Below the pieces are notes generated by a model. That model saw only the letters and a list, made by a program, of their open reading frames with translations. It was not told where the DNA came from and made no database searches. The position numbers were made by a program, and so were the translations under genes. 64,000 bases of DNA, from positions 9,107,001 to 9,171,000 of the forward strand of contig NC_090135.1 in NCBI RefSeq assembly GCF_040581485.1, written 5' to 3'. Below are positions 11,901 to 22,121 of the stretch, in pieces; the stretch's first letter is position 1, and every line of letters starts with the position of its first letter. This stretch comes from Linepithema humile. Its lineage: Eukaryota > Arthropoda > Insecta > Hymenoptera > Formicidae.

Positions 11901-12439
11901 AGAGCTGGCATTCGAGCCGCCGTTCACCGCGACGATTCGTGTGGCACTGCCGCCCGCGAGGTCATCGAGCCTCGTCTCACTACCAGGCAGCACCTGAGCT
12001 AATGCCCACGCGTGTCTAGCCTATATTTCAATCCAAGTCACGCGACTCCTTCGACCTGCGAGTTAACGTGACCTGGTTCAAGACACACCCAATTCCCTCC
12101 CTTGTAATTTTTTATCTGCATAATAACTTCACGCGTTGCCCCCTTTCTCCCATTAGTAAATACGAGTGACTCAAATCTCTATCCCTTACTTTGTCGCTGG
12201 AAAAGCGAAGCGGGCAGTAATGGCTTTATATGGATGTCTCACTTTATTATCGTACAAGAAAAACATTGTAAAATCACGAAATGGATATCTTTAACTTATT
12301 CGTTTATTTTGCGTACAAATAAGGGAATTAAAAGCTCAAATAAAATTCTAAAGCAAAGGACTTAGTACCTTGTTATGCGTTAAAAATCCATAAAAAATCC
12401 AAAAAGACAAGATCTCGTTGAAATAAATGCGACAGTTAA
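8983..12439. other. Intergenic stretch between the two MINPP genes
   Basis: Holds the promoter side of the degenerate MINPP copy and the 3' flank of the intact copy. Two parts, about 9240-10110 and 10750-12080, are rich in CpG and may be regulatory. Short ORFs here show no family resemblance and no splice partners. The only element I can define is the small inverted repeat at 10384-10468. Confidence 0.5.
10384..10468. repeat. Short inverted repeat with (CG)9 core, mariner-like ends
   Basis: Arms of about 25 bp, 'TTGGCTGGTTAAAAAGTTTC' on the left and its near reverse complement ('TTGGATTGGTCAAAAAATTT' read from the right), flank an alternating CG run at 10407-10424. The arm sequence resembles mariner-type terminal repeats by eye. 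No transposase is present; a tiny internally deleted remnant is the likeliest reading. Confidence 0.5.
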
Positions 12440-15400
12440 TTATTTTTTTTCGCAAAATTTCGTGCTGCACTTCGCCGCGATGGGAGCCAGCTTCTTCTTC
12501 AAGCGTTGCCAGTCGCAGATTCCGTGCACACAGCCTTCGAGATTCAAAGGCTCCTCGGCTAAGTAGAAAGCGACTTTGAAGGGAATCAGGCTGTTCTCGC
12601 ATCTAAGAAAAAAATCGTATTGTTCCGAGAAAAATAATAAGAAATTCAACAATCAAATTCAGAGAGTAAAATAAATAAGCGATAATTGTAGTACTTGTAG
12701 AAAACAGCTGCGAAATTTGTGGCGAACGGCGTCAACAGGGAGGACCTCCACCTTCTGTTTCCCATTTCTCTGTAATTCGAGGCCGTGATGGGCGGCGTGT
12801 CCTTGCCGATGCTCATCGCCGCGTAGAACAGCATCACCATCTCCGAATGCGTGAAGTAAAACACGCCCGCCGGTTCTTCTTCCGTCGCATCTTCCAATTT
12901 CCTGTTCGAAATTTCGAAATTAAAATAGAAAAAAAAAGGAAAAAAAAAAAAAAACTGAGACTATTGAGAAGCATGAAGGACTTTTATAAGGACGAAGGAT
13001 TTTTAAACGGCTTTCAGTCAACTTACGAGAAACGATCTAACATGTCTCGAAGAGGGTGGCATCCGAGCTCGCTGTTGACGCTCACTCCCGGACCAACGCG
13101 ATAATAGTGATAAAGATCCTCCTCGTATTCGAGCACTCGTATGTCGTCGTCGGTGAACGCGGCGCACCAGGGCGATCTTTGCTCCGGGTACCAAGCTCTC
13201 TGGTATCGACACGCGTCGTAGATCAAAAATGCATCGTCTGAAATTATTTTGTTAATAATCAGTAAAAGAAAAGACTCTTGATAATTATTCGATTTATTAA
13301 TTATTCGACCGCGGACTTTAAATTCCAAAACTGCGCATTTTTGTTTCAACTTGCTGTAATTAATAACTGCCAGTTGATAATATGTTAATCTAACGAATAA
13401 TAATTGATAACTACTTGTGGATGATTAATAGTCGGCAGAAAATTGATGTTGCATTATGCTTAATAAGTGATTACTTACCGAAGTTAAGTTTATACGTCAA
13501 GCCTAATCGTTCACTAACATTGGCAAGGACTTCTGTCATTGTCGGACCATTAATCCATTTAGTCATTTCCTGAGTAACCTTCATTTCCTCCCATGGCTTG
13601 CAATTATCGTATATCTATCGCATTAATTAAACAACAGAAAAAATATTTGAAAAATAAAATAATTTTATAACAAAAAAGAACAATAAAAATTCACTTGATA
13701 TAAATAAATGAAGATCGAGAGCCATTTGACTTTTTATAATTATGCAGACCTTTCAATCTTTAAAATTTTTTTTATTAAATTAATTGAAACTTTGTTTCAT
13801 TCTCATTAGTGTCTTAAAGAGTGTGACTAGTTTTCGATCAATATTATCATATGATACCTTCAGCAAAGTATCATTGACGCTCGGCACTATTTCTGGATTA
13901 GGAGTGAACGTGCTGCTAAAAGCTCCTTTTACAAACGAGTTCATGCTATCGACGGTGCGCTGCGTGTCCGTTGACCTGAACTGAAAAATCGATAAGCATT
14001 GTGTTAAATTAACAAAAAAAATTTTTCAGTAATATCTGCTAAAATTGTTTTCTGCAATTATCTCATACTGTTAAATAAACGAAAAAAGAAAAAAAATCAA
14101 GTAAAAATTATTTGACCAGTTCACTATCTTGCGATAAATGACGATTGATTAAAGTGTGATAAAAGTCTGATTTCATTGAATTATCGTATATTAAAAATAG
14201 CACGAGATAGATGTGCGATATAGATATACGTATTGCCGAACTTGTTATAAAAATCAATTTTTAATCGACGCATTAATATTAATCCTTCAGTAATTAATGA
14301 TGCTTGTTAAAGTTCGTTTAACATTTTACATCGTTATTCTAGAATATTTTATGTCCTCGTGTCGAAAGCTAGTCGCTAAGCAAGTATGCCGAAAATTGGA
14401 GAAATCCTCTCTCCCAATATAATTTTTCGAAAGTAAGTCACCGACCATTCTCTTCTATTAAAAATTCTCAAGGAAAAAATTTCGGAGCGACGAAGCAAGC
14501 GCATTGAGCAAAGATTGTGATAGTGCGAAAGTGATTCAAGTTCGCAAGATCCGGACAGTACGAATCTCTTCGATAGTTAATCGGACTAGAGTTAAGTTCA
14601 CAGCCCTTTTCTCCTCCTTTCGTTTCTTTTTTTTTTTTAAACCATAAGACAATTTTTCAGTAATAAAGATGCTATTGTGAATGTTACAATCGATTTTTTA
14701 ATAGAAGAAACACGACAATCGGAAAATCTCTATAACCCACACAGCATGTATAAGCGGGGGACGTTCGAGGGATATTCCGAAGATATCGTAACTCTCAAAG
14801 ATATCTTCTAGATATCTTCTGGATGTCTTTTGGATATTTGTGCTGCGTAGAAAAGAGTATCGAAACTTTTACACATATCTACGCTCTTCTAAATTGCTTA
14901 CCTTACAATGATGCGACTCGCACGTGCCGAAAAGCTGCGGGAACTCCTTTTTGAGTCTTTGGCCCAGCATTTCCAAGTCCTTTTTACCTTGTGACGACAG
15001 GCCCTTCGCCCTATTTGGGTGGAGTCCGGGATCGGGCTTCCAGTTCTTGAGATTCTCTAAATCTTTCTCGCACAAATGCCCGCCTATAAAAAAAAGTCAG
15101 TTGTTAATCAAACGAAATGCGTCATGCTTTACGTCCTTAAATGGCTCTAAAATTCCAGAACAAGATTTCCTCGCTCACGTTTGTGATTTTCGTGATTGCT
15201 AATAACAAAATCTCGGAAGTGCGTCAGGTTCAACATCTGATTGATTCCTTTCTCATTCGGGTATCGAGTGCCATGTCTGACGAGCATCCAAATCTGCTGC
15301 GGTTTGCAATCTGAAACACGTATTTACTTAAATCACGTATTTATTTAAATCACGATTGAACAATAAAACTTCCATTCTTGATGCTAAGTGTGCAAAAATT

Positions 15401-15635
15401 TCGGCGCTTTTCGGCACGAATACTCACTCTCTAAAACGATACGCTTTGTGATATTACTGTGAACGAAATCATACGCTGTTTTAACGCCGGTAAAGGGATA
15501 AGGATTATTGTTATCTGCGTAACACGTTTCCAATTTTTCTGACATTTCAATATCGCATTTTAGTTTTAGTATATTTGATGGTATGCCTTCTACCGCACAT
15601 ATTGCCAAAATAAAGAAGCAAAGTTTCTCATACAT
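12440..15635 (-). CDS. MINPP1: Multiple inositol polyphosphate phosphatase, catalytically intact copy
   Basis: Eight exons: 15428-15635, 15179-15310, 14902-15083, 13858-13980, 13479-13614, 13027-13237, 12695-12901, 12440-12602; the phases agree and give 453 aa. Exons 2 and 6 have the same lengths (132 and 211 nt) as in the neighbouring copy, proof of tandem duplication. A signal peptide starts the protein ('MYEKLCFFILAICAVEGI'). The histidine-acid-phosphatase motif is complete (RHGTRYP, exon 2), the second active-site arginine is in 'STDTQRTVDSM', and the proton-donor motif reads HSE within 'FYFTHSEMVML', the equivalent of HAE. Paired cysteines are kept ('SPWCAAF', 'GCHPL', 'CVHGICDW'). It ends 'STKFCEKK' without a hydrophobic tail, so it should be a soluble secreted or ER-lumenal enzyme. 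Spliced leader and TATA-like box lie upstream. Confidence 0.92.
14735..14850. repeat. Repeated AGATATCTTCT motif block in MINPP intron
   Basis: Inside intron 3 of the intact MINPP gene. The block contains adjoining copies of AGATATCTTCT/AGATATCTTCTGGA and related GGATATT words, bounded by ACACAGCA on the left and TGCTGCGT on the right, which are near inverted copies of each other. It looks like a small interspersed repeat, but I cannot name the family. Confidence 0.4.
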
Positions 15636-16130
15636 CTTATGAGATTTTATTCTCTCGTCACAAACGAGACACTAAGAATGACTGAATTGACTGAAAATAA
15701 GAGAAAATAACAAAATTAATTTATACAAATAAGAGAAAAATAAAATACTAAGATATTGTAAAAATTACATTTGACATATAAGATTATAAAAAATAGGAAA
15801 TAAAATAATTCATTTGTAAAAGAAGAAAAATATTCACTACAAATGTTCGTTTTTCGACTTTTTAAATAAATTTTTCTAATTTCTAACAGACTTATGACAT
15901 AAATCTTATCAAATCGGATTATCGGCCGATCGAGTTTTATTGTAAATTTGATATATTTTATGTCTATGATATACTTAATTAATATGCAAGATAAAATTAG
16001 CAAACTTACCTTTTTCACGCACTTGAAACGATATCTCTTCTTACGTAACGAGGAAGAATGCTCAGGTGGTACCGCACTCACGAAAAGCCAAACTGATAAT
16101 GAAAAGGTATCGAGCGAATATATAAATTGA
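15636..16130 (-). promoter_or_regulatory. Leader exon, leader intron and TATA-like box of the intact MINPP gene
   Basis: An acceptor (CATTCTTAG) puts the ATG exon's 5' edge at 15671, and a strong donor (GAAAAAG|GTAAGT) ends a non-coding exon at 16010. A TATATA element on the - strand lies at about 16118-16127, which would place transcription start near 16090. No such leader was evident for the degenerate copy. Confidence 0.45.
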
Positions 16131-16354
16131 CGAGTTATCTCTAATCTCTCTGATAAATGCAAATAAAATGCAGTTGTTTAATGTTTTCCGTAGATTATAA
16201 AGTTATTGCATAATTAAGTTCGTGCTATATCACAGCGCGACGCGCCCTCCTTTAAGATGACACTTCACGACTGCACGTGTAACAACTGTTTTTTTGCAAT
16301 TAACGTGTTCCTAACATGTTTTCCGAAACAGACGCGCGTGCTGCGTCTTTTATT

Positions 16355-17326
16355 CTATTCGTACAAAACACCTGTCACGCAGCAATAAGCGTGAAAAGTA
16401 CGGCCTTCGAAGAAGAAAGTGGAATAGTTGTCTTTTTCGTTATCCCACAAGAATCCCAGAGTTGTCTCCGCGAACTGACTGGTTTTCTCTGCAATCGTCA
16501 CGATCGTGACAATCTTGTGCCTGAGAATAACGGTATACAAACGTGACTAGTAAGGAATTTCTGGCATTCCCCGAGAGAATTATAAAAAATCATTTCCGAA
16601 GAATTATATTCATTTGAGCCTCTCAGAAACCATAAATCGATATTTTCAACTCCGATTTGTGCGAGTTTTTTAACTTTAATATCAGAACACGTGATTACTG
16701 CTAATGCTTATTAATTTCGATCGATTAGTTCAGCTTCCGTGAGACTCATCTCTTCGTCATCTCGTTGTCACGATTTCGCACCTGTCGAAGTTGAGTTTCT
16801 TCACGCGCCGCCGTATTTCCGACGCGATATCGCCGCACAATTTCGCGGCCTCCGCGTCTTCGTACGCGAACTCGTCCAAACGATTATTCATCACCGATTT
16901 TACAATCTTGTCCACTTGATCGATCTTGAAAGGATTTCGCGGCTCCATGCGATAAGTGTTCTGATACTCCGGCGTCTAAAACAAATCATATTTATAAATC
17001 ATGCTTGTAATTAATTTTTTTAAGATTCTTGTAGTCTTTTGTATAATTTTTTTATATATTATTTATTATTCTTCTTTAATCTATATATGCGTACACGCAT
17101 ATGTATTGTCGTCTTTTGATCTAAATGCTTTAGATTAAAAGAAAAAGTGATTTTGCACTCATTGTAAAATCTGTTGTAAATATTAAAATTGCGATACTTT
17201 GCACAATATGAATTATACTGATATTTTTGCGTAATGTAATTTAGAAGAACATTTTACATGCAGTATCGACATTTTTACCTCGTTATCATCGCAAGGATTC
17301 TCGCTCGTTTCGAACTGGGCCGGCAT
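16355..17326 (-). CDS. Tctex1-family dynein light chain
   Basis: Three exons, 17279-17326, 16782-16975 and 16355-16520, join in phase to give 135 aa, the usual size for this family. Tctex1 proteins are dimeric light chains of cytoplasmic or ciliary dyneins. The family signature 'YQNTYRMEPRNPF' opens the domain, followed by the helical 'VDKIVKSVMNNRL' and the strand-forming end 'RHKIVTIVTIAE ... FLWDNEKDNYSTFFFEG'. The ending 'CVTGVLYE' is nearer to the TCTEX1D1/D4 (DYNLT5/4) group than to DYNLT1/3, so an axonemal or intraflagellar-transport role is possible; that is inference. The short first exon codes only 'MPAQFETSENPCDDNE'. The ATG chosen is the first in this exon. Confidence 0.85.
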
Positions 17327-19082
17327 GATGTATCGATTTCCAATGATATAAATCGGTAAATGGATTTTCAATATCTCGAAAAGATCTCCCACTTTTTCTC
17401 ACAATGACCGGTCAGTTATTCTTCGCAAGCACGCACGCATATCTAAAGCAAACGACAATCAGTTACCTAGAAACGACGAAAGCAGATCGATAAAGACAGA
17501 TAAAGGCAAAAACAGATATATATTTGCTTAGTAATACTTACTTCTACAAATAAATATCTAAAAAAACATATAAAACTTTTACAAAACATTAAAATTAAAA
17601 TTGTAATTCCATTAAAAGCAACATCACATTATTATAAAAAAATTTAAAGATAGAAGAATATAAAAAATACAAGAAAATACACAGCATAATTATGGAATTA
17701 ATCCAATATGTTAAAAATTTCAGAAATTATTTTAAAACAATTTTAAAACATTCTCATGAAATTGTGATAAAAATCTTTCATGTAGGACAATGTTATATTA
17801 ACAGATGTATTTAATAATCATCTTTATTTCATTGTACATTATTTGTAATATTTCCATCAGCACATTTTTTTTAGCTCTCCAAGTACCATCTTATATTAAT
17901 TATTATTTAACAACTTTCTCTTTTTATTAACATTTTGATACGAGCCTTAAAATACACTTCGCTGCAGCGGTATTTAATTGTAACCTGCGTAAAACTCGAC
18001 AATGTGTCGCCGGAAAAAAAGCTTGTTTTCAAAATCACCGAGTATTTACGAGCGCGTTGCAATCAAAAGTCCTTCGAATTCTCTTAAACTTTCTCGAGTT
18101 CTCCGAGGACCCTGACAATCTTTCACGCAAAAAGATGAAAAAATTTGTCGCGGGAGACGCGCGCGTAGAAGCGCGTCTGCCGATTTTTGAATTCATTATT
18201 TTGCAAAATCCGCAGCGGTGAAAATACGCTCTCTAAAATATACTATTGTATTACACTTATGGACACGTCAATTCCATTCACCAAATCCTCAGGACGCGGT
18301 GAACCGCGTATCCTATCCTATCCGCTTCTCATCACATGAGATCTCAATAGAAAGACAATTTCAACGATTGAACAATTATTATAATTTAAAAAATAATCAC
18401 TAGTCGAGAGGACATTTCATCAATCGTTTGTATTGTAGGCGTGTAAGCGAGAAAAATATCGGGCGTGAGTGATCGAACCCTTTCGCTTGCTAATTTTACT
18501 AATGACGCACGCTACCCTCCCTCCCCCCCCCAAGCCGCACGCACTAATACCCTTCCGCTTGCCTACGCATTTAACGGCGCGCTGCGCTCAAATACCTTTG
18601 CATAACTATTCATATATATTTATTAATTGGAAAACAACTATTAAATGTCAAGTAATTCACAAAAATTAAATTCCTCGTTCAAAATTCATGAATTACTGAA
18701 TTCCTTATGAAATAAATAATTGACGGTCAAAAAAGCTGTGCGATAAAAATCCCACATTTGTAAAAACAAGAAGAAACTAAGAGGAAAAAAAATAAAAAAA
18801 GAAAAAGATTGAATGCTCCAACGTGCTCAGAACGAGCCGCCGGCGCGGCAGGATAGCAGCAGACATAATAATATCCTATCTTTCAGTCACGAAGGATTTG
18901 CATTCAATATTCGTTTCGCAGTGGGTCTGCGAAACCGGCTATGAGTGTATCTCTACGGTGAGGTAGGCGTCGAAATTCTTCGTTTGCTGTCCGACGAGAG
19001 TTCTCGAAGAATCAAGCGGATTCTCGGCATTTTCACGCGAGCCTTCCGCGAAACTCTCGGTTTGATGCGAAGCGATGGCATT
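17327..19082. other. Intergenic stretch
   Basis: Between the dynein light chain 5' end and the 3' end of the HD-family gene. It has AT-rich DNA, a C-rich run near 18518-18532 and a small perfect hairpin near 18155-18178 (AGACGCGC...GCGCGTCT). I see no coding exon. Confidence 0.55.
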
Positions 19083-20847
19083 CTAAGACAGCAGCTCCAC
19101 TTCCGTTTGGATGTTCTGGCGCGCCTGCTCCTCCAGCTTCTCGCGAAACTCCATGGTGGCGAAGATGTTCGGGATTTGCAGGAAGTTCTGCAACACCTAA
19201 AAGCGTACGTGAGGACCGCCCGAAGACTGATACTCTGCTCGACACGCTCTTAATATTTTCGAGCATAATTTTCAGAGGATTTTTTATCCTTGCGATTTTA
19301 GACTCAGTTGAAAGTATTTCCGCAGTTTTGCGCAATTTCTTATTATCGCGCGATTCTTTTTGTCCGACAACTTGAAAAAATTTGTCTAAAAATTAATATT
19401 CTGCGTAACACATTCTTCAATTTTTCTATTTTTTAAAAAATAGAATTTTTAGATGAATCTTAAATCTCTTATCTTTGCCTCGAACTTCTGCAAAGCAATC
19501 TGCTCTGTGATCGCAGACGCAGCCGAGAAACGAGTTTCTTCATATTTACGTAACTTCTTACATAATTCTTTGTCCGACAACTTAAAAAACGTCACTATCA
19601 GTCGAAATTACCTGCAGTACTTTAGATAATTCTTGATAATACAACAATGAAATATACAACACAATAGCGCTGGAAGCTCATAACATACGCCGCAAAAAAT
19701 TCGCACATGTAAGATGTAAAAATTGTACGATTAATAAATAGAAATTATGCAAAATAAATTTTGCAGAATTATACAAGATCACATAATTTTTACATCTTAC
19801 TTTAAATAATCTTCCGAATTTTTACGATGTAGGCTTGGCCTCGTCGCACTGAAGTGTTGATAATCTACGTAATTCAGAGAATTCTTCGATAGTACTCGAT
19901 TTTATCGAAATCATCTACTCGAATTTTCGAAAATTCTAATTAAGAAAAATAAAACACGGCTTACTTTCAGTCGTAGTGCCGTATACATGGGCTCGCTGAG
20001 GAAAGAGTACTCGCCGCGTATTCGCTCTCTGTACTCGGCGTAACTGTCCGAGGAGGAGCCGAGTACCGCCATGTCCAGATCCAGGAAATAGTGAGCGTCG
20101 TCGATGCCGAAAGCACCGTCCACCTTGTGCGCTTCCGTGCTATGAGTCGCCGCCACTTTCAACAGAGCGCATGCATCCTCCCTGCGTCCAGCATCCTTGA
20201 AGATTAAAAATTATTTTTAAATCTCTTGAAATCTGAAACGCTGACAAATCGTTAATCGCAGGCTACAATTTTAATATATCAAATTCCAGCCGTAAAATTG
20301 CTTTAATTGCTCAAATCAATAACAAATGCGTAGTTTTATATCAATCTTATATTTTTTAAAGAAATTTCTGTGTCAAAATCATTCTCGAATGCAGAGGCAA
20401 CTCACTGGTGGAATGTTGGCTTCGTCGGCGAAAGCGTTGAAGTGATCGAGATTTTTGTTCTCGCCGTCCAAAGCCTTGGGATCGTACTCGAAACTACAAC
20501 AGTATTTCAAAGTCAGCTCTGCTACCAACAACAATAACATGTGTCTATAAATTAATAAAATACGTATGCAACTCAGCATGTGATAATATATTATAAAATA
20601 TTTTTCTCATCGTATATTCCGCTGCTGCTCACTTTTGAAAGAATATGGCGAGCAGGACGGCTTGCGGGTTCTTGAGATTGTCCTTAATTTCGTAAAAGTG
20701 ATTCAACTTCTCTCGCAGCGAGTCCAGATTGTGGTACGTGCGTTTCTCCTCCGAGTAGGCCTCCTGCAGACGCGCGAACCAGGCGTCGCAGACCGCGCCG
20801 TCCAGATCGCTCGTAGCTTCCTTCCAACTGTCTTCCAACGATGCCAT
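19083..20847 (-). CDS. HD-superfamily phosphohydrolase homologue with lost HD dyad
   Basis: Four exons, 20633-20847, 20406-20493, 19965-20195 and 19083-19196, join exactly in phase to give 215 aa. The layout matches the predicted metal-dependent HD phosphohydrolases (COG4339-type): an N-terminal 'W..L...YSEEKRTYHNL', then 'NPQAVLLAIFF', 'EYDPKALDGENKN', later 'YFLDLDMAVLGSSSDSYAEY' and 'RIRGEYSFL'. In that family the second block reads FFHD-x-x-YDP and supplies metal ligands. Here the splice junction yields FFQN-F-EYDP: His to Gln and Asp to Asn. The second histidine of the RxYHxLxHI block is also replaced (YHNLDSL). The later conserved blocks are kept. The substrate of the family is unknown to me. 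The protein is probably cytosolic: there is no signal peptide or membrane segment. Confidence 0.82.
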
Positions 20848-22121
20848 TGTCGCTAAAATTATTCGTCGTACATCTAACTTTCAATATTTAACACACGAGA
20901 ATTCGCAGCCACAACTCAATAAGCTTTTCAATTACGCTTTGTAAGGCGATTAACACCGCGAGAAAAAGAGGAAAAACATAAAAACAAGAAATTGAAGTAT
21001 TCAATTTATCGAATTCTCAAAATTTGAGAGTCCAAAGAAAATGGAAAATCCAGCAATCCGAGAATCCGAATGCTTCAATCTTCGAAGATTCGCCAAATTG
21101 CAAGCTTGCGCGAGTTGCGAACGTTCATATTTATTTCCCGTTCATATTTATGCGCTTACTTTATTTCTCGGTGGATGAAGGCGAACCTCCGGGCACTCGG
21201 AGACAGTTTTATCGAAACATGATTCACGCGCGTTTCGCGGAACACGGCTCTGCCACGGAGACGCGTTTTGCGTTGCGTTGAGGTGGCCGACAAAACAGTC
21301 CGCCTCCACTTATTGATCGCTCTCTCGTCGGCCGATTTGTGTTCGAGCTCCGCTACATAGGGTGGTCGTGACGGACGGATTGCGAGACCACTTCATCGCG
21401 TGTATATGAAAATTATATTTCATTTACATGTGCGATAGTAAAAACTGTTTCTAGTTCACGCAAAATAAATTTCTGTCCATCCGTTTTGCACCGTTCGACT
21501 TTGCCAACGTGAAAAAGACATAATTTTATAATCATTGATTCTGTACGAACGTTTAACTATCTATGTATATTATATTGTTACATAACACGAATATATATTA
21601 CATATACATTACACAAATATGAAATATACGTACACAGACAGTAAAACAAATATTTGCATACTCAATTTTTCTGGATAAAGGCGAAAAATGTGCCTGCAAC
21701 GTGCTTTATGAAATACATTTAGGTAAACAAAGCAACGTATTCTGAAAAAGTATTTGGCAGCAAAATATCATTATCGGAAATATTATTGACACTATAGCAA
21801 TATAAGAAAACTGTCGCACATGTAAAAAATATCTAGTGTGTAATATTCTTTGACATAGCAAGTGTATTGTTCCAATTGAAAGCAGTTTTTAAACTTTCCC
21901 GCAAAAGAAGAATTTCGATAAGTCGATAAGCAGACGACAGAATTGGAAGGAGTTGAATTCGATAGCCGGGCTGCGTTCAGGAAGCGCGCTATCAGCGCTA
22001 TTGTGTCATTCTATCCTTGTTTTATGTCCAATGAACGATAAAGATAGAATGATGCGATAGGGCCGATAGCGCGCTCGCCGAACACAGCCCCGGTGTACTT
22101 CATTGTTGAAGATGTGATAAA
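20848..22121. other. Divergent promoter region of the HD-family gene and PIGG
   Basis: The two genes are transcribed away from each other from this 1.3-kb stretch. It contains CpG-rich parts near 21150-21370 and a 128-bp inverted repeat at 21966-22093 that ends 29 bases before the PIGG start codon. No coding sequence seen. Confidence 0.6.
21966..22093. repeat. 128-bp imperfect inverted repeat before PIGG
   Basis: Arms of about 50 bp (21966-22014 and 22043-22093) begin CCGGGCTGCGTTC on the left and, read from the right, CCGGGGCTGTGTTC. Both continue through GAGCGCGCTATC-like and CATTCTATC words. The spacer is about 28 bp. This is the shape of a short foldback MITE; no clear target duplication is seen. 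Confidence 0.7.

Noticed and set aside
15716..16162. 148-codon open frame on the - strand
   Set aside because: Low-complexity Ile/Phe/Tyr/Lys content in AT-rich DNA; it overlaps the spliced leader of the intact MINPP gene.
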